This document shows, piece after piece, positions 19,403 through 27,826 of a stretch of 64,000 bases of DNA (the first letter of the stretch is position 1; every line of letters starts with the position of its first letter). The translations under genes were made by a program, and so were the position numbers. Below the pieces are notes generated by a model that saw only the letters and a list, made by a program, of their open reading frames with translations, was not told the origin of the DNA and ran no database searches. This DNA is from Chryseolinea lacunae (lineage in GTDB: Bacteria > Bacteroidota > Bacteroidia > Cytophagales > Cyclobacteriaceae): contig NZ_JAERRB010000005.1 in NCBI RefSeq assembly GCF_016735595.1, positions 496,001-560,000 on the forward strand, read 5' to 3'.

Positions 19403-21487
19403 TTATTCGGCCGAGGCGGTGAAGTGAATGATTTCTCCATACACCTGGTATAGCCTGTCGAGGATGGCGTCTTTAGCAATTTTTGATCTGAACTTGGGCA
19501 CGTCGGCAAACTCGAAGGTTGAGGACCAGACGAACTTCACCACGTTGATCTCATCCACCACCAGTTCGGCAGGGATGGTGATCGCGTGCGTAGACCATTG
19601 TTCGGAGGCGGAGAGCTCTTTAAAAAACGCACCGTTTATGAACATGTTTATTTTGTCGCTTGGCGCATTGCGTTGTGGTGTTCTGTAGGTAAGTTTTGTA
19701 TTGACAGACTTGCCCTCGTCGGCGACGATAAAAAATTCGGACTCCACATTTCGGGATTGATAAAACGAAGGTGTTCTGCCCTGATAAATATCATAGGACG
19801 TGGAATTATAGAACGACTCCAGCAAATTCACTTTGCGGCCGTTCACACCATGCTCTTTTTTCCGCAGGGCCTTCACGCTGCCACTCAGATCGATGTTCAC
19901 CGTTTTGAGGGCCTTTATCATGGCGTTCACCAAAGCGATGTCCATAATTTTTTGTTCGCGTTTGTGCAGAAAGCCCACGCCACCGCCATACTGATTTATC
20001 CATTCGTTCTCCACCAGCTTCTCATGGCTTTTGCACAGCGTTGACGATATGCGTCGCGTGGCGAAATCGACATAGCTGGTCATGATCTCGATGGCTACGG
20101 GCGAACACTTCACGGCCATCTCGCAGAGGTAATAGAGCACATCGTGTGTCTGGCCATAGTGGGCGTTGTGAACCGCCGCGCAAGCATAGGCCACGGCCTT
20201 CACTTCGTCGCTGGCCTTGAACTGCCAAGCGTTGAAATCTTCCAAGGCAACCTCCTTCCCCACCGTATATTTCAGCAGCGCCTTGGCCGCAGCGGCCATA
20301 GCGATTTGTATTCCTTCTTCCGAAAGGTGACAGTAGTCCAGAAACAAGTCTCTGCCCGGTAGTTTGCCGCCGCGCTGTTGTGTGAACACCGTGGGAAGGT
20401 CTATCACCTTGATGTCAAAATTGTGTGCTTCTTCCAAAAAGATCTCGCGCACCAGGGCATGCGTGCGGGGCTTGCTGTCGGCACGATAGTATATCGATGT
20501 GTCTCTGGCCGACTCGAGGCAGGTTCGTGCTTCATCGTAGAGGCCCGTCTGCAATTTTCCGTAGGCCATAATTTCATAGCCCCACGGATGCGAATGATCT
20601 GCATCAATCATCTGCTGCGCATACCCGCACGCCGCTTTCAGGTCGCCCGTGGACAGTGCTTCTTCAGCCGAGGCCTTCGCGCCATGCCACGCACGCAACA
20701 CGTCGTTTGATAGCGAGGTAAGAATTTTTTCGTTGGCACTGCTGCGCCAATCCACGAGGTTGAATTCGGGAATGATAAACAACACGGGGATGTTGCGCTC
20801 GGCAGCGATCTTGCCCAGGCGTTTCAACAGGTTGTGGATTAGTTTTTTGAACTTGCCCAACAAGAATTGTTCGAGTCCTTTTGTGCCTTCCCGCTCGAGC
20901 ACGCTTGCCATTTCTTTTACCTCATTTTTGCTAAGGTCGCGACGTACGGAATTGTACCAGTTGTTGCCCGCAAAAATAACCATGGCATCCGGGTCGAGGT
21001 TCACGCTGTCGGCAGCAAATTCAAACAGGCCCTTCAGGTCCATGTTTGTGCGCGCCAAGTCCACGATCTCGTAGTCTGACGTTCCGTATTTTTCCAGAAT
21101 GTTTTCCAGCACTTGCGCAGGATAATAGTAGGGATCATAGAGATATCCGCGGGCCACCGACTCGCCCAGCATCAGCACGCGCTTCTTGCTTGACTTTGGC
21201 GGAATTTCGTGTATCTGTGCCCAATATGCCCACTCTGCATTTCGGCGGGAATCGCGCACATAGTATGTGTCGCCATTTCTGATTTCCGGTTTCCAGATAC
21301 CCACCGTGGTGCTTTGCTCTTGCTCGTCGCGAAACCACGACGTTGATTGCTGCTCTTCATCCACCAGGTTGAGCTTCAGTTGCTCTATCAATTTTTGCTT
21401 CGTCGTGCTATCGTTACTTTCCGTAAAAATTAAATTCGCCAACTCGGCGGCAATGATTTTTTTTGATTGTACTACGAGGTTTGACAT
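19403..21487 (-). CDS. SGNH/GDSL-type hydrolase or acyl/carbohydrate esterase-like protein
   Basis: This 694-residue protein carries the four SGNH blocks: LMLGES with Ser110 (block I), DLARTNMDLKG (143-153, block II), FAGNNW with Asn175/176 (block III) and DYCHLSEEG with Asp384 and His387 (block V). The catalytic Ser-Asp-His set is therefore complete. A helical insert with TPR-like character (about 255-330) lies between blocks III and V. The C-terminal 290 residues are unassigned and look mixed helical then beta-rich. The protein is much longer than a simple GDSL lipase. Its place between carbamoyltransferase, KASIII-like protein and ACP suggests it acts on a carrier-bound or finished intermediate, for instance hydrolysing or transferring an acyl group. 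In the absence of a visible thioesterase it is also a possible release or editing enzyme, which is speculation. No signal peptide is seen. Confidence 0.8.
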   Translation of the reverse strand: MSNLVVQSKKIIAAELANLIFTESNDSTTKQKLIEQLKLNLVDEEQQSTSWFRDEQEQSTTVGIWKPEIRNGDTYYVRDSRRNAEWAYWAQIHEIPPKSSKKRVLMLGESVARGYLYDPYYYPAQVLENILEKYGTSDYEIVDLARTNMDLKGLFEFAADSVNLDPDAMVIFAGNNWYNSVRRDLSKNEVKEMASVLEREGTKGLEQFLLGKFKKLIHNLLKRLGKIAAERNIPVLFIIPEFNLVDWRSSANEKILTSLSNDVLRAWHGAKASAEEALSTGDLKAACGYAQQMIDADHSHPWGYEIMAYGKLQTGLYDEARTCLESARDTSIYYRADSKPRTHALVREIFLEEAHNFDIKVIDLPTVFTQQRGGKLPGRDLFLDYCHLSEEGIQIAMAAAAKALLKYTVGKEVALEDFNAWQFKASDEVKAVAYACAAVHNAHYGQTHDVLYYLCEMAVKCSPVAIEIMTSYVDFATRRISSTLCKSHEKLVENEWINQYGGGVGFLHKREQKIMDIALVNAMIKALKTVNIDLSGSVKALRKKEHGVNGRKVNLLESFYNSTSYDIYQGRTPSFYQSRNVESEFFIVADEGKSVNTKLTYRTPQRNAPSDKINMFINGAFFKELSASEQWSTHAITIPAELVVDEINVVKFVWSSTFEFADVPKFRSKIAKDAILDRLYQVYGEIIHFTASAE

Positions 21488-21576
21488 TGGGTTGATTTAT
21501 AAAGTTAGGGATGGAGTATTTGCTCCGTTGGCACACCACACGCGTTTGGGTGAAATGCATGAAACGGACACAAGAG

Positions 21577-21605
21577 TTCACACGCGAAAGAACTTTCCGT
21601 GTGAA
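21577..21605 (-). promoter_or_regulatory. Strong stem-loop directly after the carbamoyltransferase stop
   Basis: The 29 bases directly after the carbamoyltransferase stop codon form an inverted repeat: outer arms TTCACACG and CGTGTGAA (8 bp), inner arms GAAAG and CTTTC (5 bp), one unpaired base and a 2-base loop. It lies in the widest intergenic gap of the window (118 bp). No T-run follows in the direction of transcription, so it is not a classic intrinsic terminator. It may attenuate or stabilise the polycistronic mRNA or mark a processing site between the upstream and downstream halves of the operon. Confidence 0.45.
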
Positions 21606-23360
21606 TTAAATGAAGGTGTATACATCGTGAACAATGCCACTGGACTTTTGCTGGAAGTTTATCATCCAGGCCATCAGTTCCAGGCTGTTTTCAGAACGGT
21701 TGACGATGGAATCGCCCAACACCAGGCAGTCGATGTCGGTGGTAACAAAACAGCGAAGCGCATCTTCGGGTGTGCAAACAATGGGTTCGCCACGAACATT
21801 GAACGATGTGTTCAACAAAATGGGACACCCGGTGATGGCGTTGAAATATTGAAGAAGTTTTGCAAACCGCTCATTCGTTTCCTGGCTCACGGTCTGCACT
21901 CTGGCCGATCCGTCAACGTGGGTGATGGCAGGCAAATCAAGCGCCGACTTTACCTGACAGGTTTCCAGCATAAATGGCGATGGGTGATCGAGGTCAAAAT
22001 GATCGCGCACGCGTTCTGCCAGCACGGCCGGTGCAAAAGGTCTAAAGCCTTCACGTTTTTTCACCATGGCATTGATGCGGTCGCGCATGTCGGCGTCGCG
22101 CGGGTCGGCCAATATGGAGCGCGTTCCCAGCGACCGCGGACCAAACTCCATGCGCCCCTGAAACCATCCGATCACTTTTCCTTTCGACAACAGCGTGGCT
22201 ACTTCGGTGAGTAGCCCTTCGGTGTCGCCGGCAAAATGATGCGCGTTGAACGACGTGGCTTCCAGCATGGTGGTGATTTCGCTTTGTGTGAACGAAGGCC
22301 CGAGATACACATGTTGCATCGGTTCGTTTTGCGGACGGCGACCCGTGATGTCAACATGGGCGAGCGCTGCCGCGCCCAAGGCACAACCCGAGTCGCTTGA
22401 TGCCGGTTGCACGAACAGTTTTTTGAATGGTCCGTATTTCAGAATGTTTCCGTTGGCAACGCAGTTCAATGCCACGCCGCCGGCCATGCAGAGGTTGTCC
22501 ATGCCTGTGACGTCATGGAGGTAGCGCGCCTTTTCTAACAAAATTTCTTGCAGCACTTCCTGCAGGCTTCGTGCCATATCGGCATGAACCTGTTCCATTT
22601 TCGATTCGGCCACACGCGCCGGCACGCCCATTAGATCAACCAAGGCCTGCGAATACATTTTATCGCCCTGCAAAAAATCAAAATATTTTAACTCTAGCTG
22701 AAACTGGCCATCGTGTTCCATGCGAATCAGTTTCCGAAGCTTTGTAGAAAATACCGGCTTGCCATAGGGTGCAAGACCCATCACTTTATATTCCCCTTCG
22801 TTCACTTCAAAACCCAGGTAGTTGGTGATGGTGCTATAGAGCAACCCGATGGAATGAGGAAAATGAACTTCCTCAAACAGATCGAGTTTGGCACCCACAC
22901 CTTTTCCATAGGTGGTGGTGGCCCATTCGCCCACTCCGTCGACGGTGAGGACCGCTGCCGATTCAAATCCTGAATAATAGTAGGTGCTGGCGGCGTGCGA
23001 TTGATGATGGTCGAAAAATTTTATGGGACCTTCAAATCCCAGCACTTCGCGTATCTGTTGTTCGGGGCGCTTCGGATCGAGGCGTCCATCAAATTCTTCG
23101 GGGCCGCAGCCATAGCCGCTCCACAACTGGCGCGCGAGTTTCTTCTCGGGGCGTTCGTAGTAGGCCAGGCAGTCGATGTCGGTGATCGTCAACCCGGCTT
23201 GTTCAAGGCAATAAAGAAAAGCCTTGGCGGGCACAGCAGGATCGTGTTTGATGCGGGTGAAACGTTCTTCCTGAGCGGCAGCGGTCAACATACCATCCTG
23301 CAACAGGGCACAGGCCGAGTCGTGGTATAATGCGGAAATTCCAATGATGTTAAGGCTCAC
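21606..23360 (-). CDS. NodU/CmcH-family carbamoyltransferase
   Basis: This 584-residue protein has the two-domain layout of the O-carbamoyltransferase family. The N-terminal Kae1-like domain begins NIIGISALYHDSACALL (4-20) and contains the metal/ATP site HHQSHAAS and LTVDGVGEW, followed by GGVALNCVANG. The C-terminal YrdC-like part contains FGPRSLGTRSILADPRD and LNTSFNVRGEPIV. The family transfers carbamoyl from carbamoyl phosphate via carbamoyl-adenylate to a hydroxyl (sometimes an amine) of a small molecule. In this cluster a hydroxyl made by a TauD enzyme or the KR is a plausible acceptor; this is inference. The start is GTG at 23360: no in-frame ATG lies near the conserved N-terminus. Length is normal for the family. 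Confidence 0.93.
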   Translation of the reverse strand: MSLNIIGISALYHDSACALLQDGMLTAAAQEERFTRIKHDPAVPAKAFLYCLEQAGLTITDIDCLAYYERPEKKLARQLWSGYGCGPEEFDGRLDPKRPEQQIREVLGFEGPIKFFDHHQSHAASTYYYSGFESAAVLTVDGVGEWATTTYGKGVGAKLDLFEEVHFPHSIGLLYSTITNYLGFEVNEGEYKVMGLAPYGKPVFSTKLRKLIRMEHDGQFQLELKYFDFLQGDKMYSQALVDLMGVPARVAESKMEQVHADMARSLQEVLQEILLEKARYLHDVTGMDNLCMAGGVALNCVANGNILKYGPFKKLFVQPASSDSGCALGAAALAHVDITGRRPQNEPMQHVYLGPSFTQSEITTMLEATSFNAHHFAGDTEGLLTEVATLLSKGKVIGWFQGRMEFGPRSLGTRSILADPRDADMRDRINAMVKKREGFRPFAPAVLAERVRDHFDLDHPSPFMLETCQVKSALDLPAITHVDGSARVQTVSQETNERFAKLLQYFNAITGCPILLNTSFNVRGEPIVCTPEDALRCFVTTDIDCLVLGDSIVNRSENSLELMAWMINFQQKSSGIVHDVYTFI

Positions 23361-23396
23361 ACGTAAATTATTTTAGTAGAAGATAAATATTCAAAA

Positions 23397-24650
23397 TCAG
23401 GCTTGCGGCTGGTCGATGAACGAAGGCATTGCGTGAAACAATTTTATGGTGCCCGTTTCCGTGAAAAGCTGTTCGAGGCGTTGCGTCTGCTGGTGACGAT
23501 CGAGGCGCTTTGTTTGCATGATGCAACAAAGCATCTCGATGGTCTGTTTCATTTCGTCGACGGTGGGAAGCATCTTTCTCGATTCGATCTGTGCCTGAAG
23601 TTCTTTCATTTTATGATAGGGTTCCACAACACCGCGTTGATACTCGTCAGCGTCCCAGTTTGTGTTCCTGACACTGACGGCAATGGCCATGGCCTTGGTG
23701 ACCACACTCGACAAATTTTTCACATCGTCGGCCAGGGCCTGACGAAGAAGCTCTTCGTCCGAAACATCGTCCATCGCGAAGGCTTTTACCCTGGCATCTT
23801 TCCGGATCAGGTTTCGCAAGGTTTTGCCAGGGCCAAGCTCTATGCAAAATTTCACATTCTGCTGCACGAGATAGTCGAACGATTGGTGCCAGCGTATCGG
23901 CTGTGTCATTTGCTTTGTCAATGCCTCGACGATGTCTGATGATGCATGAGGATTTCCCGTGACATTGGAAAGTATGGTGCACGCCGGTGTACTATAGGTA
24001 TAGTTCGACAATTCTTTTTTCAGACTATCGGCGGCGGTGGCCATTAACGGGCTGTGAAAGGGTGCGCTCACTTTTAGCCGCACGGCCTCACCTCCCCTGA
24101 CGATGCTTTCCGTTTCGGCCTGCTGCACCGCTGCGGTATGTCCCGAAATAACAATCTGTGTTGTGGAGTTATAGGCGGCCACCACCACCACGTGTCCGGG
24201 CCGGGCAATGGTCGCGCAAATGTCTTCCACGGTTTTTGCATCCAGGCCGTTGATGGCCGACATCGCGCCGGCACCTTCTGCCAGCGCTTCGCTCATCAGC
24301 CGCGCGCGAACCCCGACAATCGACAGGGCATCGCGAAAGGTTAACACGCCCGCGCAGGCAAGGGCCGAAAATTCGCCCAGGCTGTGACCGGCCATGTATT
24401 GAGGAATGGGCAACGTGTTTTTATAATATTCATAGCACGCCACGCTGGTGGTGAAAACAGCAGGCTGTGTATACAAGGTGTTGCCAATAACTTCGGGACG
24501 TTCTTCGAGACAAAGTTTTTTTACATCATAGTGCAGAATGTCTCCTGCCTCTTCGAAAACTTTTTTCACGCTTGCATTTTCGAACCATCGCTTGCCCATG
24601 CCCACGTATTGTGCGCCCTGACCCGGAAATAAAAAAGAAACCTTTTTCAT
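23397..24650 (-). CDS. Discrete malonyl-type acyltransferase (trans-AT)
   Basis: This 417-residue protein is a FabD-family acyltransferase: GQGAQ at 10-14, catalytic GHSLGE with Ser90, Arg117 and His199 (APFHSP). It is about 100 residues longer than typical FabD; the extra C-terminal part (from about 305) is predicted mostly helical and contains a charged segment around KMKELQAQIESRK, perhaps for docking. Both ketosynthase modules in the window lack a working AT (one degenerate, one absent), so this enzyme is the obvious source of malonyl units for the carrier at 27827-33331 and the free ACP at 17897-18367. It starts 9 bp after the previous stop. ATG at 24650; a GTG one codon upstream exists. 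Confidence 0.93.
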   Translation of the reverse strand: MKKVSFLFPGQGAQYVGMGKRWFENASVKKVFEEAGDILHYDVKKLCLEERPEVIGNTLYTQPAVFTTSVACYEYYKNTLPIPQYMAGHSLGEFSALACAGVLTFRDALSIVGVRARLMSEALAEGAGAMSAINGLDAKTVEDICATIARPGHVVVVAAYNSTTQIVISGHTAAVQQAETESIVRGGEAVRLKVSAPFHSPLMATAADSLKKELSNYTYSTPACTILSNVTGNPHASSDIVEALTKQMTQPIRWHQSFDYLVQQNVKFCIELGPGKTLRNLIRKDARVKAFAMDDVSDEELLRQALADDVKNLSSVVTKAMAIAVSVRNTNWDADEYQRGVVEPYHKMKELQAQIESRKMLPTVDEMKQTIEMLCCIMQTKRLDRHQQTQRLEQLFTETGTIKLFHAMPSFIDQPQA

Positions 24651-24659
24651 CACGTCGTT

Positions 24660-27600
24660 TTATTTAGTCTGAACATCCGGCACGCCCACGCCGGCAACAT
24701 CCGAAAGAAAACCGAAATAGAAATTGACCAGCTCTTCAACAGCGGCGGCATCGAGTCGTGGATTGTATTCTATGTTGCAGGCCACGCTGTCGGCATCGCG
24801 ATCGTCTACCTCCACCACAAAATCAAAACTATTGAGCGGCAACGCATGGCCTTGTGCCGAATCTCTGCGATAGATGAATGGCACTATTCCGTTTTCATGA
24901 TTTTCGAAGGTAATGCTCGCGGTCTTTGCCAGGTCGATGGGCTGCTGGCCAGGCTGCGATGCCAATTGCCGAAACAAGTCACCGGGCGATTCGATCGCAT
25001 CAAAATCAAACCGGTGAGACACCAGTAAATTTTTTGAGTGCCCGTCAACCTGCAAGCTCTGGAGGCAGATGTCTTTCTGTCCCGAAAATTCGTAGAGTGT
25101 GTAGGCCAGTGCCGCCTTCAGAATATCCCACACGGCAATCTGTTCGGCCGCAGCAACATTTTTCAGATCGGCAAGAAGGCCATCGCGGATTTCAAATTTG
25201 AAATTGGATGTGGCCTGTTCGTCGGCCGTGTCGTCGGGAAAATACAACTGCGGCAGCAGCACCACGGCGTCGGAAATTTTGATCGCCACCGCTTCTTCGT
25301 TTGATGAAATGAATGTCGCCAGCTTTTCGATGGTGGTGTGGTTGAAGAGGTCGATAATGTTCAATTCCGGAAACGACTCCGACAGCATGGCGCTTACCTT
25401 AATGAGGTATAAGGAGTTTCCACCGAGGCTGAAAAAGCTGTCGTTCACGCCGATGTCTTCCCGTCCCAACACCTCGCTCCACACCTTGCGAATCAAGAGT
25501 TCTGTTTCGTTGCGCGGCAACAAAAGCCCGGCGTTGGTGGAACGGATCAGGTCTTTGGGCGACGGCAGTTTCCGGGCATCCACTTTGCCATTCGCCGTCA
25601 AGGGCATGGTGTGGATGTAGAGAAAATATTCTGGTATCATGTGGGCGGGCAGCTGATTGGCCATCGCGCCGCGAATCGCTTTTTCGTCGATGCGTTCTGT
25701 TGATGTATAGTAGGCAACAATCTTGTTGTCGCCGTTGGCAAACACGCTTGTTGTCACCACGCACTCCTGAATGGATGGGGAGTTTCGCAGGGCTTCTTCA
25801 ATTTCTCCCAACTCCACACGGTGACCGCGAATTTTTATCTGGCGATCTCTCCGGCCGCGAATAATCACTTTTCCATCTTCGGTCCAGCGGCCATAGTCGC
25901 CTGTTTTATAAAGTCGTTCGCCCGCTTTGAAAGGATGTGTCATAAATTTCGCATCCGTCACCTCGCGGTTGTTCAAATATCCTCTGGCAAGACCGCGACC
26001 GCCAATGCACAACTCTCCGTCGATGCCAATGGGTGCAAGCTTGCCCCGACTGTCAAGAATAAAAACCTCTGTGTTGCGTATGGGGCGGCCAATGATGGGT
26101 GCTTTGGTGTAGTCGTCTATGATGTCGCCTGTGAGCGGGTTGGCAATACATCCCACGGTGGCTTCTGTGGGGCCATAGTGATTTACAAAACGTGTGTCGG
26201 GACAAAATGTGCGATAGTTTTCCACGTCTTCCTTGCGAATGAGCTCACCTCCCAAAACAATGAGGCGTAGCGACATTTGCGCAGCCACCTTTTTAAAGTC
26301 GGGAACGTGCGTCAGCATATAGAATAGCGACGGCGTGGTTTTGATAAAACTGATGCGCTGCTCAACAATATAGTTCAGCAAACGGTCGGGCACAGCACCA
26401 TAATCAAGGTCGACCAGGTGAAGTGTGCCGCCTGCCAACAGCGTGCCCCAAAAACTTGTGTAGCCCAGGTCGAATGCCAGAGACGACAGCACAATGGAGC
26501 TGTCGGTTGGCACGATGTTGAACGTGTCTATGAACCACGAACTGTAGTTCACAACAGACCGGTCTTCAATCATCACGCCCTTGGGACGACCGGTTGTTCC
26601 TGAGGTATAGATCACATAGGCAAGGCTATCGGGCGGTCGCGACGGCAGTTGTTGATCGTTGTTGTTTTCAAACGTATCGATCTGAATGTCGCTAACCAAC
26701 AGTTCGCCTTCAAACCATCCGAAGTCAAACATCTGGTCGCTTTCCACCAGCAGAATTTCCAACGCGGCATCCTTCACCATGTGCTGGATACGCTCTATGG
26801 GCTGCGACGGTTCGATGGGAACAAACGCACTGCCGGATTTTAGAATGCCGAGTATGCCAATGATGGCCCACTCCGATTTTGTGGCCAGCACGCCAATGGT
26901 CCGGTCACGGCCGACGTTGCTTTTTTGAATAAGATATTTTGCAAGCCGATCGCTGCGTTCATCAATCTCCCGGAACGTATAGGCTTTGCTCGCCGTGCGA
27001 ACCGCTACCGCCGATGGTTCGCGCGCGGCTTGCGCGCTGAACATGTCCACCACGGAGAGACTACCTTCGTTCGCTGAGGTTTCTCGGTTGAAAACGGTTT
27101 TAACACATTCTGCTTCATCATCGCGAAGCAATGAAATACTTTCGAACGATGCGTCCATGTGTTGACGGATGCGCGCGAGTACGTTGCCAAAATGTCCGAG
27201 AAATTGTGCTGCCGTAAACAACGGATAGAGCAATTCGTTGAACTGCAATCGCAGCACAACATGGTGTTCGATATCGGTTGTCACCAACAGATTGAAGCCT
27301 GAAGCTTGCGGCGCAGCACTTGCATTTTCCGCCGTGGCATACGCAAAACCATAGCGCAGAATGTCGGCTTCCTCTATTCCCCTGTCGGCAAAACTGTTCC
27401 GGAGATTTTCATAGCGATAGCTGCTGTGGTTCAATGCCTGTTGCAGCTCGGCTTGTGTCTTTTGAATGATGGCCTTGAGTGTTTGTGTTTCATCGAACGC
27501 ACTGAAAAGAAACAACAGTGTGTCGTTTGCCGATTCTGTTCTGGCGCTTCGCGGGCCGGGTGTGGCTATCAAAAATTCGTCGTCACTGAAATATTTCCGA

Positions 27601-27809
27601 AGAAGCACCTGAAAAACGGTTGCCAACACCAGAAACCCTTCAACATCACGTTCTTTGGTGAGTGCGCGAAAATTGGCCAGCGTCGTTGCTTCCAGTCGCA
27701 ACGAAACAGACTGCGTTTCGCCGCGCACAACGTTGCCCGTTTGGGCCACCGCCGAAAACTTATTCAGCCAATAGTCGTCTATGATCTTGTTGCGTTTATC
27801 GTCTTGCAT
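24660..27809 (-). CDS. NRPS subunit half-C - A(Asp) - T - half-C
   Basis: This 1049-residue protein has an A domain (about 240-750) with YTSGTTGRPK at 401-410, AFDLGYTSFW, FIKTTPSLF, LIVLGGEL and VNHYGPTEATVG; the code is DLTKVGHVGK, aspartate type. The carrier serine is Ser799 (GGNSL). On each side lies about 200 residues resembling only the C-terminal lobe of a condensation domain: 10-230 (starting DDYWLNKF, typical of mid-C sequence) and 845-1045. The N-terminal catalytic lobe with HHxxxDG is absent from both. It is therefore a module without its own condensation activity; the C domain of the previous PKS subunit would couple its Asp. The next megasynthase starts with a KS, so this Asp is probably extended by a second malonate. 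The ATG at 27809 is used; a TTG seven codons upstream would be less likely. Confidence 0.9.
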   Translation of the reverse strand: MQDDKRNKIIDDYWLNKFSAVAQTGNVVRGETQSVSLRLEATTLANFRALTKERDVEGFLVLATVFQVLLRKYFSDDEFLIATPGPRSARTESANDTLLFLFSAFDETQTLKAIIQKTQAELQQALNHSSYRYENLRNSFADRGIEEADILRYGFAYATAENASAAPQASGFNLLVTTDIEHHVVLRLQFNELLYPLFTAAQFLGHFGNVLARIRQHMDASFESISLLRDDEAECVKTVFNRETSANEGSLSVVDMFSAQAAREPSAVAVRTASKAYTFREIDERSDRLAKYLIQKSNVGRDRTIGVLATKSEWAIIGILGILKSGSAFVPIEPSQPIERIQHMVKDAALEILLVESDQMFDFGWFEGELLVSDIQIDTFENNNDQQLPSRPPDSLAYVIYTSGTTGRPKGVMIEDRSVVNYSSWFIDTFNIVPTDSSIVLSSLAFDLGYTSFWGTLLAGGTLHLVDLDYGAVPDRLLNYIVEQRISFIKTTPSLFYMLTHVPDFKKVAAQMSLRLIVLGGELIRKEDVENYRTFCPDTRFVNHYGPTEATVGCIANPLTGDIIDDYTKAPIIGRPIRNTEVFILDSRGKLAPIGIDGELCIGGRGLARGYLNNREVTDAKFMTHPFKAGERLYKTGDYGRWTEDGKVIIRGRRDRQIKIRGHRVELGEIEEALRNSPSIQECVVTTSVFANGDNKIVAYYTSTERIDEKAIRGAMANQLPAHMIPEYFLYIHTMPLTANGKVDARKLPSPKDLIRSTNAGLLLPRNETELLIRKVWSEVLGREDIGVNDSFFSLGGNSLYLIKVSAMLSESFPELNIIDLFNHTTIEKLATFISSNEEAVAIKISDAVVLLPQLYFPDDTADEQATSNFKFEIRDGLLADLKNVAAAEQIAVWDILKAALAYTLYEFSGQKDICLQSLQVDGHSKNLLVSHRFDFDAIESPGDLFRQLASQPGQQPIDLAKTASITFENHENGIVPFIYRRDSAQGHALPLNSFDFVVEVDDRDADSVACNIEYNPRLDAAAVEELVNFYFGFLSDVAGVGVPDVQTK

Positions 27810-27826
27810 GGGGTTGGCTATTAATA

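Noticed and set aside
21488..21576. Promoter in the 118-bp gap before the SGNH gene
   Set aside because: A TAACTTTA sequence resembles the Bacteroidota -7 element (TAnnTTTG), but there is no matching TTTG-type -33 box at the right distance and it lies too close to the ATG. A 4-bp GGAG/CTCC repeat nearby is too short to matter.
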